DNA from: Thalassovita aquimarina
Lineage (GTDB): Bacteria; Pseudomonadota; Alphaproteobacteria; Rhodobacterales; Rhodobacteraceae
Length of the DNA stretch: 64,000 bases
Direction: 5' to 3'
NCBI RefSeq assembly: GCF_018219815.1
Contig: NZ_JADMKU010000006.1
Location: forward strand, 124,001 to 188,000
How positions within the stretch are numbered: the stretch's first letter is position 1; each line of letters starts with the position of its first letter. Position numbers and translations under genes: made by a program. The notes under the pieces were generated by a model. The model was not told the DNA's origin. It saw nothing but the letters and a program-made list of their open reading frames with translations, and did not search any database. This document shows, piece by piece, positions 19,402 through 27,137 of the stretch.

Positions 19402-22400
19402 TCAACGAACCGCTGGTCACGATCAACGGTCGGATTCTTCCGGATGTGTTGCTGGTCAACACCTTCATCGGTGGCAATCCGGACGGGCGCAAGGCGTGGC
19501 TGCAATCGATGGACCGCCCGGTGATCCACCTGATGCGCTATCGCGGTGGCGACCGGGCCGCCTATCTGGCCGACACCGCCGGGGTGAACACCTTTTCGCT
19601 GTCCTTCACGCTGACCAATTCCGAATATATCGGTATGCAGGATCCGGTGATGCTGTCGCTGGTCGAGGACGGCGAGGTCGTGCCGATGCCGGAACAGCTT
19701 GATCACCTGCTGGACAAGGCGATGCGCCTGGCCGTGCTGCGCCACAAGCCCAACGCCGAAAAGCGCGTGGCGATGGTGTACTGGAACACGCCGGCGGGCG
19801 AAGCCAACATGGGCGGGTCGAACCTGAACCTGCCGCTTTCGATGCTGGACATGGCGGCGGCGATGCGGGGCGAAGGGTATGATGTCAGCGCTTTCAGCGA
19901 GGACGAAATCATCGCCCGCGCCCATGCGATGCAGGCACCGCGCTATCGCGAAGAGGCGATGGGCGCGTTGGTGCAGGGCGAGGACTGGGCCTTCCTTCCG
20001 GTGGACACGTATCGCGAATGGTTCGCCACGCTGCACGCCGAAGTGCAGGACCGCATCGACCGCTTCTGGGGCATCGCCGAGGAAAGCCAGTGGCTGGTCA
20101 AGCGCGATGGGCGGCTGGGCTTTGCCATTCCGCGGGTGCGGCTGGGCAACCTGACCATCCTGCCGCAACCGCCGCGCGGCATGATCGCCATGGCCGGGAT
20201 GGAGGACATGGAACACGACCTGTTCCACGACGACAAGGTGCCGGTGAACCATCCCTATCTGGCCACCTACCTGTGGCTGCGGCAGACACAGGACGCGCTG
20301 ATCCATTTCGGCACCCACGGGTCGCAGGAATGGACGCCGGGCAAGGAACGCGGGCTGTGGGCGTTCGACGATCCGCAGCTTCTGGCCGGCGACATTCCAA
20401 TCCTCTATCCCTATATCGTCGACAACATCGGCGAGGCGATCCACGTCAAAAGGCGCGGCCGGGGGGTGATCGTCAGCCATCAGACGCCGGCCTTCGCGCC
20501 GGCGGGGCTGTCGCCCGATCTGACCGCGCTGAACGATCTGTTCCTCGAATATCATACGGTGGTCGAAGGTCCGGCCCGCGAAAACCTGCGCAGGCAGATC
20601 ACCGCCAAGGCCGAGGAAACCGGCTTCGACAAGGATATCGGTCTCGCGCCGGGCGAACTGACCGCCGATTTCGAAACCCATGCCCGCGATCTGGAAACCC
20701 TGATCGAGGATCTGGGCAGCCAGATGCAACCCTTGGGCCTGCATACGTTCGGCACCGGGCCGGACACCGATCTGGCGATGGCGTCGAATATCATGCAAAT
20801 GATGGGCGCGCCGTTCTACGACGCGTTGGGCGTCGATCCCGGAGAAATCTTCAAGGCTAGTTTCGAAACGCTTGGCGACACGCTGCCGATGCGCTTCGTC
20901 ACAGATCACGTGCTGGGTGATGCGGCCGCAGACCCGGCAATGGCCGAATGGGTCAAAAACGGGCGCCGCTATCACGCGATGCTGGAAGGCCATCACGAGA
21001 TCGACGCGGTTCTGGCCGGTCTTTCGGGGCGCTGGATCGATCCCTCCTATGGCGGCGACCCGATCCGCAACCCGGATGCGCTCAGGACCGGGCGCAACGT
21101 CTACGGCTTCGATCCCACACGGATCCCGACCCGCAACGCCTATGCCGCCGCCGAAAAGGCGATGGCCGAACTGATCGCGACCCACGCAGAAACCCACGGG
21201 GCCGCGCCGAAGAAGCTGGCCTTCACCATGTGGAGCACCGAAACGATGCGTCATCTGGGCCTGCTCGAGGCGCAGATCATGGTGGCGATGGGCGTGCGTC
21301 CGGTCTGGGACAAGGGCGGCCGCGTCACCGGCATGGAGGTGATCCCCGCCGCCGAACTGGGGCGGCCACGGATCGACCCGGTGATTTCGCTGACTGGGCT
21401 TTACCGCGATCAGTTCCCCGCCGTCATCGAGCGGCTGAACGAAGGCATCGTCTTGGTCAATGCCCTGGACGAGGACGCGGTGCAGAACCCGCTGCGGGCC
21501 AACACCGCCCGCATCGCCGACGCGCTGCGCGCCAAGGGGATCGAAGGCGGCCTGGCCGAATCCTTCGCCCTGACCCGGATCTACGGCAACGAAAGCGGCA
21601 ATTACGGCACCGGCCTGCCCGATGCGGTGATGATGAGCGGCGACTGGGAGGAAAATGACGGTCAGCTTGCCGACGGTTACATGATGCGGATGTCGTGGGG
21701 TTACGGCCCGGACAAATCGCTGTGGAGCCAGCGTCTGGGCGATGGCAAACCCGGCAGCGTCAACGCCTATGCGATGCAGCTGTCGGGCACCGACGCGGCG
21801 GTGTTTTCGCGGTCGTCCAACCTGCGCGGCCTGCTCGATACCGATCACCCGTTCGAATATCTCGGGGGTTTGTCGATGGCGATCCGGGCGATCGACGGGG
21901 AAAGCCCGCAGCTCTACATCTCGAACATGCGCGACCCGAACCGCACCAAGCTGCAGGCGGCCGAACGCTTCATGGCTTCGGAACTGCGCGCGGTTTACCA
22001 GCATCCCCGCTGGGTCGCGGAAATGAAGGACGAAGGCTTTGCCGGCACGCTGGCGCTGCTGAAGACGGTGAACAACTTCTGGGGCTGGCAGGCGATGGAC
22101 CGCAATATCGTCCGCGACGACCAGTGGCGCGAATTCATGGCCGTCTATGTCGAGGACCGCTATGAGCTGGGCGTGCGGGAATGGTTCGAGGACAGCAACC
22201 CGCAGGCGATGGCGCAGATCACCGAAAGGATGATCGAGGCGATCCGCAAGGGTTACTGGGATGCCGACGAAGACACGCTGCGCAAGCTGGTCGAGGTCTA
22301 TCAGGACGTCGCCACCCGGCACGACGTGGTGTCCGACAACCGGGTTTTCACGGATTACGTGGCCGAACAGGCGGCGGGCTTCGGCCTGACGCTGGCGGCA

Positions 22401-22664
22401 CTGGCACCCGACATGGCCGCCGCCGCGCCGCAGCAACCGGCGCAATCCGAACCGCTGCCCGAGGTCAAACCGGAACAGACCGAGGCCCCGACCGAAACGG
22501 TGACGGGCCAGAAGCTGGAGCAGAAGGCCGAACCGCCCGCGCCCCCGGCGCCGCCGCAATATCGTGCGCTGATCCCCTTCCTCCTGATCGGGTTCGGCTT
22601 CCTTTGGCAGGGGGCTGCGCTGGCCCTTGGCCGCGATCCCACCAAAGCCGGAGATGTCGCATGA
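19398..22664 (+). CDS. cobN: CobN-like metallochelatase, main part (HmuS-like, membrane-anchored)
   Basis: The remaining 1,088 residues of the CobN-like protein. The frame stays open upstream of 19398 and the homologous text starts before it, so this is the continuation of the gene at 18436 and not an independent protein. CobN hallmarks include VNTFIGGNPDGRKAW, FTLTNSEYIGMQDPV, IHFGTHGSQEWTPGKERGLW (the His/Glu motif of the chelatase site) and STETMRHLGLLEAQIMVAMG. The end carries a Pro-rich linker and a membrane helix (RALIPFLLIGFGFLWQGAALALG), not seen in cobalamin CobN. With the N-terminal helix this places the catalytic body in the periplasm. No cobS/cobT or cobalamin biosynthesis genes are near. 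The arrangement matches HmuS of hmu haem operons, a CobN-type protein proposed to remove metal from haem. It overlaps the next gene by four bases. Confidence 0.85.
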   Translation: MINEPLVTINGRILPDVLLVNTFIGGNPDGRKAWLQSMDRPVIHLMRYRGGDRAAYLADTAGVNTFSLSFTLTNSEYIGMQDPVMLSLVEDGEVVPMPEQLDHLLDKAMRLAVLRHKPNAEKRVAMVYWNTPAGEANMGGSNLNLPLSMLDMAAAMRGEGYDVSAFSEDEIIARAHAMQAPRYREEAMGALVQGEDWAFLPVDTYREWFATLHAEVQDRIDRFWGIAEESQWLVKRDGRLGFAIPRVRLGNLTILPQPPRGMIAMAGMEDMEHDLFHDDKVPVNHPYLATYLWLRQTQDALIHFGTHGSQEWTPGKERGLWAFDDPQLLAGDIPILYPYIVDNIGEAIHVKRRGRGVIVSHQTPAFAPAGLSPDLTALNDLFLEYHTVVEGPARENLRRQITAKAEETGFDKDIGLAPGELTADFETHARDLETLIEDLGSQMQPLGLHTFGTGPDTDLAMASNIMQMMGAPFYDALGVDPGEIFKASFETLGDTLPMRFVTDHVLGDAAADPAMAEWVKNGRRYHAMLEGHHEIDAVLAGLSGRWIDPSYGGDPIRNPDALRTGRNVYGFDPTRIPTRNAYAAAEKAMAELIATHAETHGAAPKKLAFTMWSTETMRHLGLLEAQIMVAMGVRPVWDKGGRVTGMEVIPAAELGRPRIDPVISLTGLYRDQFPAVIERLNEGIVLVNALDEDAVQNPLRANTARIADALRAKGIEGGLAESFALTRIYGNESGNYGTGLPDAVMMSGDWEENDGQLADGYMMRMSWGYGPDKSLWSQRLGDGKPGSVNAYAMQLSGTDAAVFSRSSNLRGLLDTDHPFEYLGGLSMAIRAIDGESPQLYISNMRDPNRTKLQAAERFMASELRAVYQHPRWVAEMKDEGFAGTLALLKTVNNFWGWQAMDRNIVRDDQWREFMAVYVEDRYELGVREWFEDSNPQAMAQITERMIEAIRKGYWDADEDTLRKLVEVYQDVATRHDVVSDNRVFTDYVAEQAAGFGLTLAALAPDMAAAAPQQPAQSEPLPEVKPEQTEAPTETVTGQKLEQKAEPPAPPAPPQYRALIPFLLIGFGFLWQGAALALGRDPTKAGDVA

Positions 22665-23155
22665 CCTTTCTTGAAACCCTTATGTTCGAAGTCTCGAAAC
22701 TGTTCCTGATGCCCGTTCTGGTGATCCTTGCGATCATGTTCACGGTGGCTCTGCTCTACCTCGGGGCCTTTCTGGCCGAACTGGCCGCGCGTATGACGGG
22801 CCGGGCGGGCAGCCGACCGCTGTTCCGGTTCCGCGCCGCCAATCCGGCGGCCAGTCGCGACGCGCTGGAACTGCACCTATTGCGGCGGTTGGAACCGCTG
22901 CGGGTGGTGTCGCGGGTGGCGCCGATGCTGGGGCTTGTGGCGACGATGATCCCGATGGGGCCGGCGCTGGTCGCGGTCAGCCAGGGAGACACGGCCGGTA
23001 TTGCCGAAAACCTTGTGATCGCCTTTGCCGCGGTCATCATCGCGCTACTGGCGGCGGCGATCACCTATACCGTTCTGTCGGTCCGGCGCCGCTGGCTGCT
23101 GGAAGAACTGGACGCGCTGCTGAGCGCCCCCACGGAGGGCGCGGCGCATGGCTGA
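22661..23155 (+). CDS. MotA/TolQ/ExbB-family protein (HmuU-like)
   Basis: A 164-residue inner-membrane protein with an N-terminal helix (LFLMPVLVILAIMFTVALLYLGAF) and a C-terminal helical pair beginning VAPMLGLVATMIPMGPALVAVSQGD and ending FAAVIIALLAAAITYTVLS, the shortened ExbB/TolQ channel core. It starts at the ATGA overlap with the CobN-like gene (GGAG 8 bases upstream) and overlaps the following DUF2149 gene by 8 bases. This tight CobN / ExbB-like / DUF2149 order is the same as hmuS-hmuU-hmuV. It is distinct from the full-length ExbB encoded further downstream at 23504, so the operon has two ExbB-type proteins. It probably forms an ion-driven motor with the DUF2149 protein, by analogy with ExbB-ExbD. 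Confidence 0.82.
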   Translation: MTFLETLMFEVSKLFLMPVLVILAIMFTVALLYLGAFLAELAARMTGRAGSRPLFRFRAANPAASRDALELHLLRRLEPLRVVSRVAPMLGLVATMIPMGPALVAVSQGDTAGIAENLVIAFAAVIIALLAAAITYTVLSVRRRWLLEELDALLSAPTEGAAHG

Positions 23156-23507
23156 TCAATCCTCGTACCGGCATCACGGGCTGAGTGTTCTCGACGACGA
23201 CGATGGCGACGATCCGATCCTGTCGGTGGTCAATATCATCGACGTGTTCCTGGTCATCATCGCGGTGCTGTTGATCACGGTGATGGAAAATCCGATCAAC
23301 CCGTTCAGCGCCGAAAGCGTGACGGTGATCAAGAACCCCGGCCAGCCCGACATGGAAATCACCGTCAAGGACGGGCGCGAGATGACGACCTTTGCCGCCA
23401 CCGGCCAGATCGGATCGGGCACCGGCACCAAGGCGGGCATCGCTTACCGGCTGGAGGACGGGTCGATGGTCTATGTTCCGCAAACCGGGCAGGGGGGCGG
23501 ACAATGA
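23148..23507 (+). CDS. DUF2149 protein (HmuV-like, ExbD-like topology)
   Basis: A 119-residue protein: acidic cytoplasmic start (LDDDDGDDPILSVVNIIDVFLVIIAVLLITV), one membrane helix, and a short periplasmic domain with NPINPFSAESVTVIKNPGQPDMEI. The DPILSVVN.IDVFLV.I core is typical of DUF2149 and resembles the ExbD N-terminus, with an Asp at the membrane edge (NIIDVF) in the place of the ExbD channel aspartate. It overlaps the genes on both sides (8 and 4 bases). DUF2149 members are the last gene of hmu-type haem operons and of some CobN-containing loci; the biochemical role is unproven. Confidence 0.82.
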   Translation: MADQSSYRHHGLSVLDDDDGDDPILSVVNIIDVFLVIIAVLLITVMENPINPFSAESVTVIKNPGQPDMEITVKDGREMTTFAATGQIGSGTGTKAGIAYRLEDGSMVYVPQTGQGGGQ

Positions 23508-24178
23508 CCGATTTGGCGCTTCACGACCTGTCGCCTCTGGGGATGTATCGCAACGCCGATTGGGTGGTGCAGTGGATCATGCTGGGGCTGTTGGCGGCCT
23601 CGGTTCTCAGCTGGACGGTGCTGTTTGCCAAGATGGCGGAACTTTTTGCCGCGCGGATCGGGATCGGGCGCGGGCTGCGCCTGCTGCGCCGTGCCGAGAC
23701 GCTGAAGGCGGTGCAGGAGGCACGCGGCCCGGTGGCGCGGATGCTGGCCGAAACCGAAACGGAACTGGCCCAGTCCGGGCGGGACCTGCCCCCGGTCGGT
23801 ATCAAGGACCGGCTGGCCCTGCGGTTGTCGCGGATCGAGGCGGCGGAGGCCCGCCGCATCGCCAGGGGCATCGGCATTCTGGCCACGATCGGGTCGATCG
23901 CCCCGTTTGTCGGCCTGTTCGGCACCGTCTGGGGGATCATGAATTCCTTCATCTCGATCGCGCAAAGCCAGACGACCAGCCTTGCCGTCGTCGCCCCCGG
24001 CATTGCCGAGGCGCTTCTGGCGACGGCGATGGGGCTGGGCGCGGCGATCCCGGCAGTGGTGATCTATAACGGGCTTGGCCGGGTGATCGCCGCGCACCGG
24101 GCGCGCATCGCAGATGCCGGGGTTCTGGTTCTGGCGATTGCCGGGCGCGATCTGGACCGTGCCGGGACAGGGGGCTGA
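23504..24178 (+). CDS. exbB: ExbB-type TonB energiser
   Basis: A 224-residue protein with the three-helix ExbB/TolQ plan: helix 1 (VVQWIMLGLLAASVLSWTVLFAKM), a cytoplasmic domain with RLALRLSRIEAAEARRIARGIGILATIGSIAPFVGLFGTVWGIM, and the final helix AEALLATAMGLGAAIPAVVIYN. These are textbook ExbB motifs. It starts at an ATGA overlap with the DUF2149 gene and is followed three bases later by exbD. With ExbD and TonB it uses the proton gradient to energise the receptor in the same operon. Confidence 0.93.
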   Translation: MTDLALHDLSPLGMYRNADWVVQWIMLGLLAASVLSWTVLFAKMAELFAARIGIGRGLRLLRRAETLKAVQEARGPVARMLAETETELAQSGRDLPPVGIKDRLALRLSRIEAAEARRIARGIGILATIGSIAPFVGLFGTVWGIMNSFISIAQSQTTSLAVVAPGIAEALLATAMGLGAAIPAVVIYNGLGRVIAAHRARIADAGVLVLAIAGRDLDRAGTGG

Positions 24179-24181
24179 GCG

Positions 24182-24607
24182 ATGGGTTTTCCGATGCACG
24201 AGGATCATGGCCTCGAGGAAATGGCCGAAATCAACGTCACGCCCTTCATCGACGTGACGCTGGTTTTGCTGATCGTTTTCATGGTGGCGGCGCCGCTGGC
24301 GACGGTGGACATTCCGATCGATCTGCCCGGTCAGACCGCGCCTGCCTCCCCGCGCGAAGAAGCCCCGGTGTTCCTGACGCTGACGGCGGAAAACGTGCTG
24401 ATGCTCGGCGACGCCCCGGTGCCTGCCGCCGGGTTGGCGGCTGCGCTGGAGCAAACCACGGGGGGCGACGCGGAAACACGGCTCTATCTGCGGGCCGACA
24501 GCGCGGTGCCGTACGGCGCGTTGATGGCGGTGATGGATGATCTGCGCGGCGCGGGGTATCGCAAGGTGGCGCTGGTCGCGCTGGAAAAATCCGGGGGCAC
24601 GCCGTGA
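24182..24607 (+). CDS. exbD: ExbD-type TonB energiser
   Basis: A 141-residue protein with one N-terminal helix in the ExbD form: EMAEINVTPFIDVTLVLLIVFMVAAPLATVDIPIDLP, including the conserved channel Asp in PFIDV. The periplasmic domain contains LYLRADSAVPYGALMAVMDDLRGAGYRKVALV, as in ExbD/TolR. It lies between exbB and a tonB-like gene, which it overlaps by four bases (GTGA). Confidence 0.93.
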   Translation: MGFPMHEDHGLEEMAEINVTPFIDVTLVLLIVFMVAAPLATVDIPIDLPGQTAPASPREEAPVFLTLTAENVLMLGDAPVPAAGLAAALEQTTGGDAETRLYLRADSAVPYGALMAVMDDLRGAGYRKVALVALEKSGGTP

Positions 24608-25350
24608 TCCGGGCAGCGGGGTTGGGGTACTGGCTTGCCGGCGCGGTACTGGCGGTTTCGCTGCACGGGGCGACCGTGCTGGTGCTGACCCCCAAGGCGC
24701 CGCCAGCGACCCCGCCTGCACCCGATGGCGGTTTCGTGGTCGAACTGGCCGAGATCGAAACGGCCCGGCCGGATTCGGCCCCCGACCTGTCCCTGGGCGA
24801 AGACATGCAGGCGCAACAAGCCGTCGCGGCCACGACCGAAATGCCCGAGATGGCGCCGCCGCCCGAACCGGACCCGGTGCCCGAAGACATCGCACGCCCC
24901 GATCCGGTCCCCGACCGCCGCCCCGATCGTCCGGCCCCGCCACGGCAACCGGCCCGGCCCGAGATCTCCGAAAGCCGCACCACGCACATGGTCGCCGCAA
25001 CGCAGGACGTCGTGAACCGCGCCAAACGTCAGGCCGTCGCGCCCCGCAAGCCCGATCCGCAGGCGGTGTCGGCATGGATGCATGCGCTCGAACTGGCCTT
25101 GCAGCGGCACAAGCAATACCCCGAAAGCGCCCGCCGCGACCGTGCCGAGGGGCGGGTGATCCTGCGGCTGGCCTTGGGGGCCAAGGGCAACGTGGTGAAC
25201 GTGTCGGTTCTGTCCAGTTCCGAGTTCGAACTGCTGGACCAGGCGGCGCTCGACCTGGTCAACGCCGCCGGTCCTTTTCCGACCCCGCCGGCATTGGGGG
25301 CAAATGGCCAGCTCAGGATTCGCGTCCCCATCGATTACGCGCTGAAATAG
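24604..25350 (+). CDS. tonB: TonB-family energy transducer
   Basis: A 248-residue TonB protein. It has an N-terminal membrane helix (GLGYWLAGAVLAVSLHGATVLVL), a Pro-rich spacer (PPPEPDPVPEDIARPDPVP... to about residue 120) and a C-terminal TonB domain (ALQRHKQYPESARRDRAEGRVILRLALG..., VSVLSSSEFELLDQAALDLV, PPALGANGQLRIRVPIDY). The start is a GTG overlapping the exbD stop. It is the last gene of the operon and ends 75 bases before a convergent ABC permease gene, with no clear terminator between. Confidence 0.92.
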   Translation: MIRAAGLGYWLAGAVLAVSLHGATVLVLTPKAPPATPPAPDGGFVVELAEIETARPDSAPDLSLGEDMQAQQAVAATTEMPEMAPPPEPDPVPEDIARPDPVPDRRPDRPAPPRQPARPEISESRTTHMVAATQDVVNRAKRQAVAPRKPDPQAVSAWMHALELALQRHKQYPESARRDRAEGRVILRLALGAKGNVVNVSVLSSSEFELLDQAALDLVNAAGPFPTPPALGANGQLRIRVPIDYALK

Positions 25351-25424
25351 GCGATACCGGCGACGCTGCCCCGATCGCTTCGGCGCCGCGCGAACGCGAA
25401 GCCCGAGCCCTTTAGGGGCGCGGT

Positions 25425-26276
25425 TCAGTCCTTCCTTTGCAGCGCGATCATCATCAGCGCCAAGGTGGACGATCCGATCATCAGCAACAGCGACACCGCG
25501 TTGAGCAAGGGCGTCGATCCTTCTTTCATCCGGTCGAACATCGCAATGGTCAGCGGCGCGTCCGATCCGACCAGCATCAAGGTCGTGTTGAAGTTCTCGA
25601 AGCTCATCAGGAAAGCGACCACGAAGCCGCCGATCAGCGCCGGCAGCAGGAAGGGCAGGGTGATGGTGCGCACCGCGGTCAGGTGGCTTGCCCCGAGGTT
25701 CAGCGCGGCTTCTTCCAAAGAGCGGTCGAATTTGTGCAGGCGGGCGGACACCACCAGGGTCACGATGGTGGTGATGAAGGAAAACTGGCCCAGGATGACC
25801 AGCGGCAGGCCGGGGCGCAGGGCTTCGATGTCCCAGCCGATGGTTTCCTCGATCCCGTTGGCGGCGGTCGAGGAGAAAACCAGGATCGAAATGCCAAGCA
25901 CGATGCCCGGGATCACCAGCGGCAGCAGCATCAGCATGTAGAAGAAGCTTTTCAGCCGGAATTCGTAGCGGTTGAACAGGAACGCGTTGGTCGCGCCCAG
26001 CACCACCGACATCAGCGACACGAAGAACGCGATGAAGGCCGAGTTACCGAGCGCGCGCAGAATGGGGCGTTCGTGGAACACGCCGATCATCGGGCGTTCG
26101 CTGCCGAAGAACCAGGCCAGCGTGCCACCTTCCCAGGGCAGGGAAGGAAACTGGCTGTTGTTGAAGGCGAAGACCGACACCACCACGAGCGGCAGCGCCA
26201 GATAGAGGAAGAACAGCGCCACGTAGGCACGATAGCTGTAGCGGACAAGGCGGGGTTGGCGGATAGTCGGGATCAT
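25425..26276 (-). CDS. potC: Polyamine-type ABC transporter permease (PotC-like)
   Basis: A 283-residue inner-membrane permease with six helices and the binding-protein-dependent transport signature near its EAA loop (RSLEEAALNLGASHLTAVRTITLPFLLPAL). The N-terminal YSYRAYVALFFLYLALPLVVVSVFAFNNS is typical of PotC/PotI. It is the last gene of a four-gene operon (binding protein, ATPase, PotB-like, PotC-like). The ligand is probably a polyamine or related amine; the family also includes other small cationic or carboxylic substrates. Confidence 0.9.
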   Translation of the reverse strand: MIPTIRQPRLVRYSYRAYVALFFLYLALPLVVVSVFAFNNSQFPSLPWEGGTLAWFFGSERPMIGVFHERPILRALGNSAFIAFFVSLMSVVLGATNAFLFNRYEFRLKSFFYMLMLLPLVIPGIVLGISILVFSSTAANGIEETIGWDIEALRPGLPLVILGQFSFITTIVTLVVSARLHKFDRSLEEAALNLGASHLTAVRTITLPFLLPALIGGFVVAFLMSFENFNTTLMLVGSDAPLTIAMFDRMKEGSTPLLNAVSLLLMIGSSTLALMMIALQRKD

Positions 26277-26279
26277 CTG

Positions 26280-27137
26280 TTACCCCATCGTCTTTTCAAG
26301 CGTCTGACCGGACAGTTTCAGCGTGCCCCAGACAATGATCGAGGACAGCAACAGCAGCATGAAACCGAAGGCCGCCCCGAGTTCCCAGTTGAAGCGCACG
26401 ATGAACTGCGAATAGATCAGTTCGGTGAACCACAGGCTGTCCTTGCCGCCCAGCATGGTCGGGGTCAGGTAGTTGCCCAGCGACAGCATGAACACCACGA
26501 TCGACCCGGACACGATGCCCGGCATGGCGTGGGGGATGACGATTTCGCGCATCACCGACATGCCGTTGCCGCCAAGGTCGTAACCGGCCTCGATCACGCT
26601 GTCGTCGAGGCTTTCCATCGTGGTGATCAGCGGCACCACCATGAACAGCATCGAGGTGTAGACGAGCCCGACCATCATGGCGACGTCGTTATACAGCATC
26701 TCGACCGGCTGATCGGCCAGGCCGACCCATTGCAGCAGGTTGGAAAACACGCCGGTTTCCCGCAGCAGGATCATCCAGCCGAAGGTCCGCACCAGTTCGG
26801 ACACCCAGAACGGCACCAGGCACAGCAGGAACAGCGCCGATTGCAGCCGCCCCTTGGCGATCTTGGCGATGTAGAAGGCGACCGGGAACCCGATCACCAG
26901 CGTCAGGGCGGTGGCCAGAACCGACATCAGCGCGGTGCGCGCGAAGGTCAGCATGTAAAGCGGTTCGCCGAAAAACGTCAGGTAGTTGGCAAGGCTGGTA
27001 TCGTATTTGCCCACGCCGATGCGTTCGCGGATCGAGATCAGGAACATGTCGATATGCGGGATGATGATCAGCAGCCCTAGCCACAGGACAAGCGGCGTGA
27101 ACAGCAGGATGAAGCCCAGTTTCGATCCCGCCCGCAT
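26280..27137 (-). CDS. potB: Polyamine-type ABC transporter permease (PotB-like)
   Basis: A 285-residue permease starting MRAGSKLGFILLFTPLVLWLG. It has the PotB/PotH pattern, including VAFYIAKIAKGRLQSALFLLCLVPFWVSELVRTFGWMILL and the EAA-like loop DSVIEAGYDLGGNGMSVMREIVIPHAMPGIVSGS. The frame is open further upstream, but ATG 27137 overlaps the stop of the ATPase gene by one base (TAATG) and begins the conserved sequence. The next gene, potC-like, starts three bases after its stop. Confidence 0.9.
   Translation of the reverse strand: MRAGSKLGFILLFTPLVLWLGLLIIIPHIDMFLISIRERIGVGKYDTSLANYLTFFGEPLYMLTFARTALMSVLATALTLVIGFPVAFYIAKIAKGRLQSALFLLCLVPFWVSELVRTFGWMILLRETGVFSNLLQWVGLADQPVEMLYNDVAMMVGLVYTSMLFMVVPLITTMESLDDSVIEAGYDLGGNGMSVMREIVIPHAMPGIVSGSIVVFMLSLGNYLTPTMLGGKDSLWFTELIYSQFIVRFNWELGAAFGFMLLLLSSIIVWGTLKLSGQTLEKTMG

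Noticed and set aside
19209-22559. A 1,116-codon open frame on the minus strand opposite the CobN-like gene
   Set aside because: His/Arg/Gln-rich composition typical of antisense frames in GC-rich genes; no domain; the plus strand is a clear CobN homologue.
18436-22664. Cobalamin biosynthesis cobaltochelatase CobN
   Set aside because: No cobS, cobT or other cob genes nearby, and the protein has membrane anchors; the neighbours are TonB, ExbB-like and DUF2149 genes. The symbol is kept only as a family label.
25437-27080. A 547-codon plus-strand open frame opposite the Pot-type permeases
   Set aside because: Gln/His/Arg-rich antisense frame; both permeases are clear on the minus strand.
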